Assembly (NCBI GenBank): GCA_028875245.1
Contig: JAPPEU010000064.1
Span: 1-64,000, forward strand
DNA length: 64,000 nucleotides
Reading direction: 5' to 3'
Origin: Chloroflexota bacterium
GTDB taxonomy: Bacteria > Chloroflexota > Anaerolineae > Aggregatilineales > Phototrophicaceae
Shown here: in pieces, positions 34,766 to 44,292 of the stretch
How the letters are laid out: each line of letters begins with the position of its first letter
Numbering within the stretch: position 1 is the first letter of the stretch
Made by a program: the position numbers and the translations under genes
The notes under the pieces: model-generated
Seen by the model: the letters and a program-made list of their open reading frames with translations, nothing else
Told to the model about the DNA's origin: nothing
Database searches by the model: none

Positions 34766-35311
34766 TTATTGTCGCAACGCGCGCATGACGGCATTGGCGG
34801 AGGCGACCAGACGTCGGTCTGTTGAGCGAGACCAGCGCTTGAGCCAGGTCACGTAATCGCAATCGTCGTGGGCGTCCCCGGCATGGCGTTTTTCGCTGCC
34901 GTCGGGCGCCAGCCAGCGTTGCAAAGCCCGGCACAGCTGAAAGGCAGCCTCGTCGCTGAGTTGGTCTCCGTGCGCTTGCAAGGCCGCCAATGCCGCCGGG
35001 AGGCCGACCGTCGCCGACGCTTCGCCCATCGCCCAGAGCGCGGATGCGCGACTATCGGGGCGCCGCGCCAGCACTTGCGCAAGACGCGCGACTGCCCCTG
35101 CCTGATCTGTTGGCGACAGGCGGATGCGCAGGAGATCTCGCGGCAAGTTGTCAAGGTCTTGGTCCGTCCAATCGCCGGCCGGCAGCGTCCCTTTGGCGCG
35201 CCGCAGCAGCAGCGCCAGTTGAAACATAGCCAACTCTCGTTCATCGTAATCGGCGCTGTCCAGAGCTGAATACAGCCGGCCGAGCGCTCGTTCGCGGCGG
35301 GCGCGTTTCAT
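34766..35311 (-). CDS. Helical, HEAT-like repeat protein, unknown function
   Basis: A 181-residue protein, apparently all alpha-helical, with pairs of amphipathic helices such as ERELAMFQLALLLRRA and SRASALWAMGEASATVG that resemble HEAT or armadillo units. No membrane segment or catalytic motif is seen. Its start overlaps the stop of the membrane-protein gene by four bases, so both are co-translated. Function not assigned. Confidence 0.6.
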   Translation of the reverse strand: MKRARRERALGRLYSALDSADYDERELAMFQLALLLRRAKGTLPAGDWTDQDLDNLPRDLLRIRLSPTDQAGAVARLAQVLARRPDSRASALWAMGEASATVGLPAALAALQAHGDQLSDEAAFQLCRALQRWLAPDGSEKRHAGDAHDDCDYVTWLKRWSRSTDRRLVASANAVMRALRQ

Positions 35312-36762
35312 GCTTGATTCCTCAGAAAAATGCTGGCGACTTCATCCGCATAGTCCAGGCGCCAATTTTGCGCGGCTTCCAGGGCTATCGCCAAACTACC
35401 GTCTGATTCGACCAGAGCGATGTCAATCGCCCACTTGTCAAAAACTTCATGCCAGGCGCTTGCTCCATAAGCGGCGGCGTATTCGTCAAGAAAGCTGGCG
35501 TAGAGGTCGGTCCTGCCGTCAATGAAGACCGGATAACCCGGCGCCGCGTGCAATAGATAGCCGCCCCAGTTGTAGCTGTTGAACAGCTTGCCTTCAAGCG
35601 CGAGTGAATTCAGGCGCTCGACTGCATGAACGGGCCAGTTCATGGCCACGGCCGCATTCACGGTCTTCTCGCTGGAAACATACTGCACACGCAGCAGAAC
35701 GCCCAAGGCGACCAGACCGATTAGACTGACGTTGATCAGGAGGCGGCGCGGCGTTTCGCGCTCTCGATATGGCAGCGCCCAGCCTCTGCGGCTGAACAGG
35801 TCGTTGATATGAATCGTTATGATCGGCGCCGACGCAATGGCGAAGAGAGGCAGGTTTCGCCCGGAGAGCAGCGCCATTAACAGCATTCCGCCGAGGAGAA
35901 AATACTCGGTCGCGTCGGGTCTGCGCCCGCTCCCCACCAGCGCTGCGACTGCCAGCAGGAGCAGCATGATGAATCCCCATGTATAGGGCTGGCTAAAATC
36001 AGGCGATTGCCATTCCTGGATATAGTGTTGGAGTCCGCCAATGCCGATCGTATTGAAGGGCACGGCGAAAACTTCCAAGCCCAGCGGATTTATGGGCAGC
36101 AGCGCCAGGGACAGCAGCGCCATCAGAAGCAGTTTCCGCTGCTTGGCGGCGGGAATGCGCGAACCGCCGAGGGCAGCCGCCTGGTTGATCCACTCGCCAA
36201 GAACGAAGGCGCCTAGAAAGAGGAATCCTATGATCCAGCCGCCGTGGCAATTGCCCCAGATTGCAAACAGCGGCGGCAGATGCCAAAGATGATCGCGCCG
36301 TCTGTATTTGAGTTCAAACAGGTTGAAGACGAGGAGCGCGCTGAAAAGGAATGTGAACATCTGGGGGCGAGGCGACCAGAAGGCAGCCGCGCAAGCGCCG
36401 CCAATGACGAGCACAAAGCCCTGCATATAAACAGAACCCCTGCCGACGCGATAGAGAAAAAACATGCCGCTTGCCGCCAGCGCGGACACGTAAAGCGTCA
36501 AACCCAAATGACCGGCCAGGCGCCACAAGCCAAACATAACAAGCTGAGCAAGCCAGCTGTGATTCCGATGCAGCTGGCCAGCGTGCGTATGTGAAAAGAT
36601 ATCGGCGTAGACAGGATTGCCTGTTTCGAGGATGTATTCGCCGAGGCGAAGATGCCACCACATATCGGGGTCGGCCGAGACGCGCGCCGCCATCGCGAAG
36701 AGCAGCAGAAATACAATGATCGTTGCCGAGCGCTCGGTTGTCAGTCGCAGCAAGCGCGCCAT
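35308..36762 (-). CDS. Multi-spanning membrane protein, glycosyltransferase-39-like
   Basis: A 484-residue protein with about ten to twelve spans. The first extracellular loop has DPDMWWHLRLGEYILETG and HSWLAQLVMFGLW, like uncharacterised bacterial membrane proteins related in layout to dolichyl-phosphate-mannose-type glycosyltransferases. A soluble C-terminal tail follows with LFNSYNWGGYLL and PVFIDGRTDLY. The frame reaches a TTG at 36798, but the ATG at 36762 has GAGG five bases upstream. Substrate unknown. Confidence 0.65.
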   Translation of the reverse strand: MARLLRLTTERSATIIVFLLLFAMAARVSADPDMWWHLRLGEYILETGNPVYADIFSHTHAGQLHRNHSWLAQLVMFGLWRLAGHLGLTLYVSALAASGMFFLYRVGRGSVYMQGFVLVIGGACAAAFWSPRPQMFTFLFSALLVFNLFELKYRRRDHLWHLPPLFAIWGNCHGGWIIGFLFLGAFVLGEWINQAAALGGSRIPAAKQRKLLLMALLSLALLPINPLGLEVFAVPFNTIGIGGLQHYIQEWQSPDFSQPYTWGFIMLLLLAVAALVGSGRRPDATEYFLLGGMLLMALLSGRNLPLFAIASAPIITIHINDLFSRRGWALPYRERETPRRLLINVSLIGLVALGVLLRVQYVSSEKTVNAAVAMNWPVHAVERLNSLALEGKLFNSYNWGGYLLHAAPGYPVFIDGRTDLYASFLDEYAAAYGASAWHEVFDKWAIDIALVESDGSLAIALEAAQNWRLDYADEVASIFLRNQA

Positions 36763-36943
36763 CCACGCCTCATCTGAAATTGCGGCCTGGCCCGCCAACT
36801 TGATGAGCTCAGCGTGTTTGAAATCCGCCGGTCATCAGCGGGCAGCCAGGCGCCAGCTTTGGGAAAACATCCAACGAGGGTCGCAAACATGCGTTATTAT
36901 ATACGCTAAGATTCGATGGACCGCACTCATGAGGAATCGAGAC

Positions 36944-37645
36944 ATGTCAGATGTAGCTGCCCTGTACCGCCTGCAAGAGCTTGAACTCGACATCATTGAT
37001 CGAGCGAAACGGATAAAAGCGATTAAGGAGCAATTGGAAGACGATGCGGCGCTGCAAGAGTCGATTGCAGCAAATGAGGAGGCGCAAGCGGCGTTGGCGG
37101 AAGCGGAGGCGCGCCTGCGCGATATGGAATTGGAGATTGCCGCCGCCGTCGAGAAACGGCAAGCGGCGGAGCAGCGCCTTTACAGCGGCGAGGTGCAGAA
37201 CCCCAAGGAACTCCAGGATATGCAAATGGAAGTGGAAGCGCTGACGCGGCGCAAGTCGGTACTCGATGATGAATTGCAGAAGATCACATCAAGCCGGGAT
37301 GAACTGCGTGAAAAGGCTGATGACGCGGAAGCGCGCTGCAACGAGGCGCGTGAATTGCACGAGCGGGATAGCAAAGCGCTGATAGACGAAAAAGAGACGC
37401 TGACCGAAGACGTGAATCAACTGCTGGCGCGGCGGAAAACCTCGGTAGCGGCGATCCCGCAGCAAGCCTTCAAAGCCTACAACAGCATGAGAACGGCCAA
37501 ATCCAACCGGCCAGTTGCCGTCCTGCGCGAGAAAGCCTGCACAATTTGCGGCATCGAACAGAACAGCATTGTAATCACCGCCATCAACCGGGGCGAAGGG
37601 CTGATCAATTGCCAGAACTGCGGTCGAATCCTCTACCGGCTCTAG
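36944..37645 (+). CDS. Coiled-coil Zn-ribbon protein (COG1579-like)
   Basis: A 233-residue protein with a long antiparallel coiled coil (residues about 5-175) and a C-terminal zinc ribbon CTICGIEQNS...CQNCG. This layout matches predicted nucleic-acid-binding proteins of COG1579; the role of the family is not established. The frame is open far upstream, across the divergent gene's promoter region, but the ATG at 36944 has GAGGA seven bases before it. Confidence 0.8.
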   Translation: MSDVAALYRLQELELDIIDRAKRIKAIKEQLEDDAALQESIAANEEAQAALAEAEARLRDMELEIAAAVEKRQAAEQRLYSGEVQNPKELQDMQMEVEALTRRKSVLDDELQKITSSRDELREKADDAEARCNEARELHERDSKALIDEKETLTEDVNQLLARRKTSVAAIPQQAFKAYNSMRTAKSNRPVAVLREKACTICGIEQNSIVITAINRGEGLINCQNCGRILYRL

Positions 37646-37694
37646 TCAAAAGCAGGCGTCCACCGCTGCAATTGCCAAACGTTGAAGCGCTGGG

Positions 37695-37940
37695 CTAGAC
37701 CACCAACTGCATGAGCAAGCTGATGCCGAGAAAGACAATGAGCGGACTCAGATCGATACCGCCGAGCGGCGGCAGCGCGCTGCGGATCGGCGCCAGCACC
37801 GGTTCCGTCGCCTGATACAACATGCGAGCGATGGGATTGTTTGGATCCAAATTGGGAATCCAACTCATCAGGACTCTTGCGAGCAGGATCAACTGGTAGA
37901 CCTGCAGCGCCCAATACAGCACTACGAAAAACGGATTCAT
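37695..37940 (-). CDS. YggT family membrane protein
   Basis: An 81-residue protein with two membrane spans. It shows the YggT pattern of an ILLARVLMSWIP segment, then TEPVLAPIRSALPPLGGIDLSPLI, a conserved short loop between the spans. The family is usually one repeat or two and is linked to osmotic stress and cell division gene clusters. Here it lies just downstream of yggS, as in many bacteria. Confidence 0.85.
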   Translation of the reverse strand: MNPFFVVLYWALQVYQLILLARVLMSWIPNLDPNNPIARMLYQATEPVLAPIRSALPPLGGIDLSPLIVFLGISLLMQLVV

Positions 37941-37973
37941 CCTTGCGCGTTCCTTTCTTCAATCTTCGTCATT

Positions 37974-38696
37974 TTAGAAGCGCTCGCCGAATAACGCGCG
38001 ACCTATGCGTATTGTCGTGGCGCCTTCTTCGATGGCTATACCATAATCGTTGGTCATGCCCATGCTCAGCTCAGGCAGGCTCGCTGGCAGCGAGGCGGCC
38101 ATCTCGTCTCGCAAGGCGCGCAAATCGGCAAACACGCGCCGGACTGCGCTCTCTTCCGCGTCAAATGGCGCCATCGTCATCAGCCCTGTCACATCAATTT
38201 GCGGCAAGGCGACAATCTCGCTGACCTCGCGCCACAGTTTTTCCCTGACTGAAGCGTCTCGGTACCAATTGTAACCCGCAAGTCCGTATTTCGATGCTTC
38301 GCCCGACACATTAATCTCGATGAAGACATTCAGGCGGCGGTCGATCTCGCGTGAAAACCGGGACAGCCGCTTGGCGATTTTCAGGCTGTCGACGGACTGC
38401 ACGGTATCAAAGTGCCGCACTACATGCTTCGTCTTTCTGCTTTGCACATGCCCCACCATGTGCCAGACGACGCGGCCGCCGGCCAGGGCATTAACTTGCG
38501 GGATCTTCTCCACACCTTCTTCTACGCGGTTTTCACCGATATGTTGCAGCCCGGCGTCGACCGCTTCGAGGATATCCGCGACGGTCTTGCGTTTGCTGAT
38601 CGCGACCAAGGTAATCGCGGATGGATCACGATTCGCTTTGGCGCAGGCGTCGGCGATGCGGTCCTCGACGCGCTTGAGATTATCATGGATATTCAT
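37974..38696 (-). CDS. YggS-type pyridoxal-phosphate homeostasis protein
   Basis: A 240-residue single-domain PLP-binding barrel, related to the N-domain of alanine racemase but without racemase activity. The PLP lysine is in TLVAISKRKTV. Further conserved are HIGENRVEEG, WHMVGHVQSRK, and the phosphate-binding C-terminal SMGMTNDYGIAIEEGATTIRIG. It helps balance PLP and amino-acid pools. Its start overlaps the stop of the preceding pgeF-type gene by four bases. Confidence 0.93.
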   Translation of the reverse strand: MNIHDNLKRVEDRIADACAKANRDPSAITLVAISKRKTVADILEAVDAGLQHIGENRVEEGVEKIPQVNALAGGRVVWHMVGHVQSRKTKHVVRHFDTVQSVDSLKIAKRLSRFSREIDRRLNVFIEINVSGEASKYGLAGYNWYRDASVREKLWREVSEIVALPQIDVTGLMTMAPFDAEESAVRRVFADLRALRDEMAASLPASLPELSMGMTNDYGIAIEEGATTIRIGRALFGERF

Positions 38697-39475
38697 AGCG
38701 AAATCAGCACACCGAAGCGTCCGGTCCGGCCGGCTTCCGCCCGATGCGAATAAAAGTCCTTCGTGTTCTCATAGGTGCATATTGGCAAGACTTTGATCTT
38801 GGTCACGCCGCAGCGCTGCAGGTCAAGCCGATTGGCGCGCCAGAGATCCAGGTGTGGCTTCCCGTCAGCGGGGTCGCGCCAGATTACCCCGGCGCTTTCA
38901 CCAAAGTAGGCTTGCGCCTGGTCCGCCACATCCTCGCCGACGCGGTAGTTGCGCCGGGAGATGGCGGGGCCAACGAGCGCTTCGATATCCGCCGGTCGGC
39001 TGCCGTAGGTCTGGCGCATCACTTGAACGATGCGAGAGGCGATGCCGGCCAGGGCGCCGCGCCAGCCGGCATGCCCCAGCCCAATGGCCTGCCTGGCGCG
39101 ATCATAAAACAGCAGCGGCACACAATCGGCATAGCGCATAACCAGCGGGGCATCAGGCTGGTTGGTCACCATGGCGTCGGCTTTAAGCAGGGGCCCATTG
39201 CCAAGCGTTTCCGCCGTTACAACCAGGGTGTCCACGCCGTGGATCAGCCAGCAACTTGTTGCGCGCTCGCCACAGACATCAAGCGCCCGGTACATTCGCG
39301 CGTGGTTTTCCTTCACGGCCGCGGCGGAATCGCCGATGGAAGCGCCCATGTTCAGCGTGTCCCAGGGTGATTCGCTAACGCCGCCATGCCGCGTGAAGAC
39401 CCCATGTCTCAGGCCACCCCAGTCTTCATCACGATAAAATGTCAAACTGGCGCGTTGAATTTTTTCCACGTGCAA
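38693..39475 (-). CDS. PgeF/YfiH-type (laccase-domain) protein
   Basis: A 260-residue member of the YfiH/multi-copper-polyphenol-oxidase-like family. Studied members act in purine nucleoside turnover or in editing of misbuilt peptidoglycan precursors. Metal-type residues are in CWLIHGVDTL, YADCVPLLFYD and GLGHAGWRGALAGI. The start used here is TTG (39475) with AGG five bases upstream; a GTG at 39469 is an alternative. Gene order pgeF-yggS-yggT is common in many bacteria. Confidence 0.88.
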   Translation of the reverse strand: MHVEKIQRASLTFYRDEDWGGLRHGVFTRHGGVSESPWDTLNMGASIGDSAAAVKENHARMYRALDVCGERATSCWLIHGVDTLVVTAETLGNGPLLKADAMVTNQPDAPLVMRYADCVPLLFYDRARQAIGLGHAGWRGALAGIASRIVQVMRQTYGSRPADIEALVGPAISRRNYRVGEDVADQAQAYFGESAGVIWRDPADGKPHLDLWRANRLDLQRCGVTKIKVLPICTYENTKDFYSHRAEAGRTGRFGVLISL

Positions 39476-39586
39476 TCAAACCTGTCGGCCATGCTGTCTC
39501 GATATGCGGCTGCCAAGCTAACTATAGCATCATTTTGTGAAGATCACCTCAAGGGCGGTGGCGGTGGCGGAAAGCAAACACTGTTG

Positions 39587-39595
39587 TGCTAAAAT
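39587..39595 (+). promoter_or_regulatory. Extended -10 promoter element for comF-hpf
   Basis: TGCTAAAAT is an extended -10 element, 18 bases before the comF-type ATG. On the other strand TGCTATAGT (39529-39521) is a similar element reading into the pgeF-yggS genes. So the 138-base divergent gap appears to carry two back-to-back promoters. Confidence 0.4.
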
Positions 39596-39613
39596 CGACA
39601 GTAAGAGCGCAGG

Positions 39614-40369
39614 ATGATCAGGAGCAATTGGCAGGTGACCTCAGCAGCCGCGCCGGCAAATGGCAGGCATCGTTGGCTTATGGCTAAGGCGACGCGGGCA
39701 AGAGATTGGCTGCTGGACCTTGTGTTTCCGCCGAATTGCGGCCACTGCGACCGCGTCGATTTTCGCTTCTGTGATGACTGCCTGCGCGAGCTTGAGCGCG
39801 TTCCCGTCGCATTGTCATCACTGACAGGCGATAGCTTGGACGGCATCTGCGCCACGGGCGGGCATTGCGGCGTTTTGCAAAACGCGCTGCAATCTTTCAA
39901 ATATGAAGGCGTCACCGAATTGTCTGCGCCGCTGGCCGCGCGGCTGGCTCAGGCTCTGCATACGCTGGAATGGCGCCTTGATATCATGACGCCAGTGCCG
40001 CTGTTCGCCGACCGGGAAGCGGAAAGAGGGTATAATCAAGCGGCGCTGCTGAGCGGGCATGTGGCGGCGGAAACGGGCGCGCTGACCCGCGTGGATGTGC
40101 TCAAGAGAATCCGGTCGACGAGCCAGCAAGCCTTGCTCAGCGAGCAGGAAAGACAAGATAACGTCAGGGACGCGTTTGAGGCGAGCGGCGAGGTTCAGGG
40201 ACTTTCGCTTTCGGTCCTGCTCATAGATGACGTGGCGACCACGGGGTCGACGCTCCGTGAATGCGCCAATGCGTTAAAGGCGAAGGGCGCCGGCCAAGTT
40301 TATGGCATCGCCGTCAGCCACTCTTTATCCGGGCAATGGGTTCGCCAGGAGGCAAGCAATGAATATTAA
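39614..40369 (+). CDS. ComF-family phosphoribosyltransferase-like protein
   Basis: A 251-residue protein with a zinc-binding N-terminal part (PPNCGHCDRVDFRFCDDC) and a type-I phosphoribosyltransferase fold with the PRPP-type loop VLLIDDVATTGSTLRECA. ComFC aids uptake of single-stranded DNA in competent bacteria; other members are unknown. AAGAG lies six bases before the ATG at 39614; an ATG at 39680 would remove 22 poorly conserved residues. The gene overlaps hpf by 11 bases. Confidence 0.86.
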   Translation: MIRSNWQVTSAAAPANGRHRWLMAKATRARDWLLDLVFPPNCGHCDRVDFRFCDDCLRELERVPVALSSLTGDSLDGICATGGHCGVLQNALQSFKYEGVTELSAPLAARLAQALHTLEWRLDIMTPVPLFADREAERGYNQAALLSGHVAAETGALTRVDVLKRIRSTSQQALLSEQERQDNVRDAFEASGEVQGLSLSVLLIDDVATTGSTLRECANALKAKGAGQVYGIAVSHSLSGQWVRQEASNEY

Positions 40370-40958
40370 TGTGCATGGAGACGGGATCAAGATATCGGAG
40401 GCGCTGGACAATTACACCCGTTCGAAGGTGGACAGGCTGGATCGATACCTGCCAAATATCTCCCATGTCGGCGTCGAATTATCCATTATCCGCACGCATC
40501 GCGGCGCTGACTTGGCGATTGCTCAGATCACGGTGCAGCATGCGCGGGGCGCCATCTTGCGCGCCGAAGAAAAAATGAACATCGAGAATCGCGATACAAT
40601 TCGCCTCGCCATCAACAAGGCGGTGGACAAGCTGCACCGTCAGATCGACCGCTTCAAGAGCAAACGCAAATCGAAGAACCAGAAACTGCGCGACAAGTAT
40701 CGGGCGACGGTGGCCGAGCTTGATTTGGCTGAGGATGTGCCGGAATACAGCACTGTTGAAGCGGACGAGCCCGACCTCGCCAGCGAGATTTACCGGCGCA
40801 AGCAGGTCGAAATGATGCCGATGAATGAAGAAGAGGCGATCGAGCAGTTGGAACTGCTTGACCACAGCTTTTATATGTTTATGAACGCCGAAACCGAGCA
40901 GGTCAACGTGATGTACCGGCGGGACAGCGGGGGCTACGGCATCTTGATTCCGCTGTAG
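40359..40958 (+). CDS. hpf: Long-form ribosome hibernation promoting factor
   Basis: A 199-residue long HPF, which pairs ribosomes into inactive 100S dimers. The N-terminal domain (1-110) includes INVHGDGIKISEALDNY and a basic KRKSKNQKLRDKYR. The C-terminal dimerisation domain includes EAIEQLELLDHSFYMFMNAET and VNVMYRRDSGGYGIL. A perfect AGGAGG (40347-40352) six bases before the ATG suggests strong translation, and the start lies inside the end of the comF-type gene. Placement behind comF is common. Confidence 0.93.
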   Translation: MNINVHGDGIKISEALDNYTRSKVDRLDRYLPNISHVGVELSIIRTHRGADLAIAQITVQHARGAILRAEEKMNIENRDTIRLAINKAVDKLHRQIDRFKSKRKSKNQKLRDKYRATVAELDLAEDVPEYSTVEADEPDLASEIYRRKQVEMMPMNEEEAIEQLELLDHSFYMFMNAETEQVNVMYRRDSGGYGILIPL

Positions 40959-40986
40959 CCGCCCCGGGTCATGGGCAAGGCGGCGC

Positions 40987-41745
40987 TTACTGCGGTTTCT
41001 GCCACATCGATTCCAGCACTTGGTATTTGCGGTATTCGTACCAAGCCATCAAGAGCGACAATCTCAGGCCGTGCCAGCGGTCCCGGTAGCCTCCTAGGGT
41101 GATGAAACGCCAGTAGAACTGCCGCAGCGGCTGCAGGACCAGGTTGCGCGGCGTTGGCTTGACGCCTTTGGAATAAAGATTTTCGGCGTCGAAACGCGCA
41201 TAATGCTCCTGCTTGTCCTTGAATTGCGCCAGATCCCGATAATTGTAATGAAGAATCGGGTGACGAATCGTCCCTTCAGCGCCATAGAGCTTGACGACTT
41301 CGTGAACTTTGCGGCGGGTATCGTAGTAGGCTTGCCCGACGCGCAGCAGCCGCGTCTGATAATCGGGATACCAACCGGCGCCCTTCGTTAATATGCCGAA
41401 TATGTAATTGTGTCTCGGGATGCGCCAGCCAGCGTAATCCGGGAGATTGATCTTGTGACGGATCTCTTCGCCAAGGGCCTCGGTGACGCGTTCGTCCGCA
41501 TCGACAAAGAGGACCCAGTCTGTCATCTCGTCGGCGGCGTCAAGGGCGGCGTTGCGCTGTTCGGTGTAATTTTCAAATTCATGCTGAAAAATGTCGGCGC
41601 CCGAACGCTGGGCGATGGCGACGGTGTCGTCCGCGCTGTAGGAGTCGAACACGATAATGCGGTCGGCGAATCGCAGCGTCTTGATGCAATCGGCGATTTG
41701 CTCAGCCTCGTTGTGGGTCAATACGATGGCAGTGAGATGCGTCAT
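40987..41745 (-). CDS. Glycosyltransferase family 2 (WaaE/KdtX-like)
   Basis: A 252-residue cytosolic glycosyltransferase. The N-terminal nucleotide-sugar domain begins AIVLTHNEAEQIADCI, and the metal-binding motif is LFVDADERV. The C-terminal half, with RRKVHEVVKLYG and PRNLVLQPLRQFYWRF, is like WaaE-type transferases that add a sugar to the lipopolysaccharide core. If this is a Chloroflexota without classical LPS, the acceptor will be different. Overlaps the next gene by four bases. Confidence 0.85.
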   Translation of the reverse strand: MTHLTAIVLTHNEAEQIADCIKTLRFADRIIVFDSYSADDTVAIAQRSGADIFQHEFENYTEQRNAALDAADEMTDWVLFVDADERVTEALGEEIRHKINLPDYAGWRIPRHNYIFGILTKGAGWYPDYQTRLLRVGQAYYDTRRKVHEVVKLYGAEGTIRHPILHYNYRDLAQFKDKQEHYARFDAENLYSKGVKPTPRNLVLQPLRQFYWRFITLGGYRDRWHGLRLSLLMAWYEYRKYQVLESMWQKPQ

Positions 41746-42695
41746 GCTTCCGCCATCTCGATAATCGCCCGGCAGGCCGCCCGTAATTCGGCTTCTTCAG
41801 CCTTCAAATTGCGCATTTTCCGCCGCATGCCCAAAATCACTAACTGGCGCGCAAGCTGACGTTTCCAAGCGGGAAAATGTTTCTCATACAATAATAGCCT
41901 ACTTTTCCATAAATGGATGAGGCTGCTGGGGCGGGCTTGAGAAGTGCTCCCCCCGCCCAGGTGCGTTACATGCGCGCGGGGGACGCAGAGGATGCGCCAG
42001 CCATGTTTGCGGATGCGCCAGGCCCAATCGACCTCCTCGCAGTAAATGAAGAAGTCCTCGTCGAACAAGCCAGTTTTTTCGATGGCCTCGCGCCGGAGCA
42101 TCATGGTGGCGCCCAGCGTGAAGTCGACGTCAAAGGGCAGAGCGCCGGCATACAATGTCCGCGGGTAGCGTCCATTGAACCCGCCTTCTATCAGGCGTCC
42201 GGGAGTCGGGAAAAGCTCAGCCCAGAGCTGCCGCAGGCCGGGAAAGCGAAAAGCGCTATGCTGAAAACTGCCATCGGCAAAGGTCAAGCGGGCGCCAACT
42301 ACGCCGATTTTGGAGCGCGACAGCAGCGTGTCATAGAGCAGCCGGGTCGCCCCGGGCTGAGTCACTGTGTCCGGATTGAGCAGATAGACGGCTGTCGGTT
42401 TCTCGCGCCTGGCCGCGTTGGCGAAACCCAGCTGGCGCAGCGCCTGGTTGTTGGCAGCGCCGAAGCCGATGTTCGTTTCATTCTCCAGCAGAATCACATT
42501 ATCGAAGTCACGGCGCACAATTTCGACCGTATGATCGTCCGAGGCCGAATCCGCCAGCCAGACTTCGCAGCGAAGGCCGCTGCCCGCCAGGTCCTCCAGC
42601 AGGCTGCGCAGCGCATCAGCGATGATTTCAGCGTTGTTCCAGGTGACGATGACGACCGCCAGGTCCGTCCTGGGCGCGTCCTCCGGCGCTGTCAA
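41742..42695 (-). CDS. Glycosyltransferase family 2 (rhamnosyltransferase-like)
   Basis: A 317-residue GT-A enzyme with VVIVTWNNAEIIADAL, the nucleotide-binding LLENETNIGFGAANNQAL, the DxD-type motif YLLNPDT and the acceptor-side FDEDFFIYCEEVDWAWR. This matches rhamnosyltransferases of cell-surface polysaccharides. The frame continues upstream inside the previous gene, but that gene ends at 42692. The start is TTG at 42695, overlapping that stop by four bases with GGAG seven bases before it. This TTG call is an inference. Confidence 0.85.
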   Translation of the reverse strand: MTAPEDAPRTDLAVVIVTWNNAEIIADALRSLLEDLAGSGLRCEVWLADSASDDHTVEIVRRDFDNVILLENETNIGFGAANNQALRQLGFANAARREKPTAVYLLNPDTVTQPGATRLLYDTLLSRSKIGVVGARLTFADGSFQHSAFRFPGLRQLWAELFPTPGRLIEGGFNGRYPRTLYAGALPFDVDFTLGATMMLRREAIEKTGLFDEDFFIYCEEVDWAWRIRKHGWRILCVPRAHVTHLGGGSTSQARPSSLIHLWKSRLLLYEKHFPAWKRQLARQLVILGMRRKMRNLKAEEAELRAACRAIIEMAEA

Positions 42696-44095
42696 TTTGC
42701 CGCTCCGCCGGCTGGATCCACGATCATGATCGAGCGCATGCCCACGTGGTTGTTGCGCAGACTGATGGCGACATCTTCGTGAATGAGCCCGGCCCAGCAA
42801 TTTTGTGGATTGCGCGCTTTGACCTCTGTCATGCGGATGGCGCCCCAGACGACGGCGCGTTCGCCCGCGGGCAAATAGTGGAAGATGTTCTCGCTCGCCT
42901 CGTCGTAGACATTTTGCAGCATGGCATCGCTGCCGACAGCCCAACGGTAGGGGAAGCTGGAGACCGAGGTTTCGCACTGAATGCCGACGCGCCAGACGCC
43001 GGATTCATCAAAATAACCGAGCGTGCCCGCCAGCTGCTCCTGCTGATAGACGGTTCCCGGAGGCGGACCGCTGGTGCGAATCGGCACTTTGCCGTAATTC
43101 TCAATGGTCATGCGAAACACCAGCATGTGGCCCAGGGGTACGGTTATCTGCTGGGAATAGGCCAGGGAGAAGGTATCGTCCGGCTGCGGCAGGAATTCGC
43201 CCAAAGCGCCGGCGTCTGACAGCAAGTTTTCATCATAGGGCAGCACGCCAAAGGCGACATCAACGCCGGGCACTTGTGGTTTGATTTCGGCGAAAGGTTT
43301 TCCGCCCGCTTCAATCATGAGAAGGCCTTCCATGCGAATGCGCTGGCCGACCTTGTCTTGCGCCAGAGCGACCACCCGATAGGCGCCATCGGGTGGCGGA
43401 TCGACGCCGAGGTCGATGCCGCCTTCGTAATCAAAGAGGTGCCGCCCCGCCTCGCCATAATCGCGTTCTTCCACGCGCGCGGATATGGGGATGCGGATAC
43501 CATCTTCGCCGATTAGAAAGACATCCAGGCGTTCGACATCTTTTTCCAGATAGACATTGATCCCGACACGGTCCGCCACGCCATCCTGATTGGGGGTGAA
43601 GACATTGGGCGAAATCGTGAACTCCGACATGATTGGCAAAGGCGTGTCGCCGCGCTCGATCAGCAGAGCGCCATTTTCGCTCATTGTCGAGCCATTTTCG
43701 GCTTCGGCCTCCAGCCACCAGGTGTAGGCGCCGTTGGGTATGAGCCGCCGCTCGATCTGACCATAGACCGTCTCGCCTTCCAGCGCAAAGCCGTCTACGA
43801 CGCCACTGAAGAGCACGCTGTAGTCGCCATCGTCGCGCGCTTGCGTCTGACGGAAATAGAAGCGCCGGCCCCCTTCCGAAACCAGCGACAAACTAATCGT
43901 CGCCGGGCGCGAGATGCTGTATTCGAACAGGGCGATGTCGTCTTCGCCATCGGCGTTCGGGCTGATCGCCGGCCTGTCGAAACCGGCTCGCGTGATCAGC
44001 GGCAGCGGCGGCCTGAGGAGAATGCTGCCGACCGCGAAAACGAGGATGACGCCGACCGCGGCGGCGAGCAGCGTGACGATTCGAGGCGGACGCAT
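42692..44095 (-). CDS. Membrane-anchored exported protein with FlgD-like Ig repeats
   Basis: A 467-residue protein with one N-terminal span (VTLLAAAVGVILVFAVGSIL) and a large outer part. Two segments, ISPNADGEDDIALFEYSIS and SPNVFTPNQDGVADRVGIN, match the start of FlgD-type immunoglobulin-like domains, which often repeat in surface proteins. The C-terminal part is beta-rich. The ATG at 44095 has GAGGA eight bases upstream. It starts a three-gene operon with the two glycosyltransferases, suggesting a role at the cell surface, which is inference. Confidence 0.7.
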   Translation of the reverse strand: MRPPRIVTLLAAAVGVILVFAVGSILLRPPLPLITRAGFDRPAISPNADGEDDIALFEYSISRPATISLSLVSEGGRRFYFRQTQARDDGDYSVLFSGVVDGFALEGETVYGQIERRLIPNGAYTWWLEAEAENGSTMSENGALLIERGDTPLPIMSEFTISPNVFTPNQDGVADRVGINVYLEKDVERLDVFLIGEDGIRIPISARVEERDYGEAGRHLFDYEGGIDLGVDPPPDGAYRVVALAQDKVGQRIRMEGLLMIEAGGKPFAEIKPQVPGVDVAFGVLPYDENLLSDAGALGEFLPQPDDTFSLAYSQQITVPLGHMLVFRMTIENYGKVPIRTSGPPPGTVYQQEQLAGTLGYFDESGVWRVGIQCETSVSSFPYRWAVGSDAMLQNVYDEASENIFHYLPAGERAVVWGAIRMTEVKARNPQNCWAGLIHEDVAISLRNNHVGMRSIMIVDPAGGAAN

Positions 44096-44214
44096 CAATA
44101 GGTTCCTCTTCCGATATAGGGGCAGGACAAGTCTACAGACGGGCGTCGTGGCTCGCAAGACCAGATAAACTTCCCGCTGGCGCCGGCCAACAAACGCAGT
44201 GCCAAGAAATGATT

Positions 44215-44241
44215 GAGGACGAGCCACCGTCTCGCCCCTAC
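44215..44241. repeat. Short hairpin repeat, GTAGGG-type (copy 1)
   Basis: AGGACGAG (44216-44223) and CTCGCCCCT (44231-44239) pair over eight positions, with two G-U pairs in the complementary RNA, around a seven-base loop; the element ends CCCCTAC. Its right half closely matches the element at 57825-57871. It lies in the divergent gap before lon. Confidence 0.45.
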
Positions 44242-44292
44242 AAAGCGATCCGTTCTGACGCCTTCGAAGCCGGCTTCACCAGAGGGTCTTAC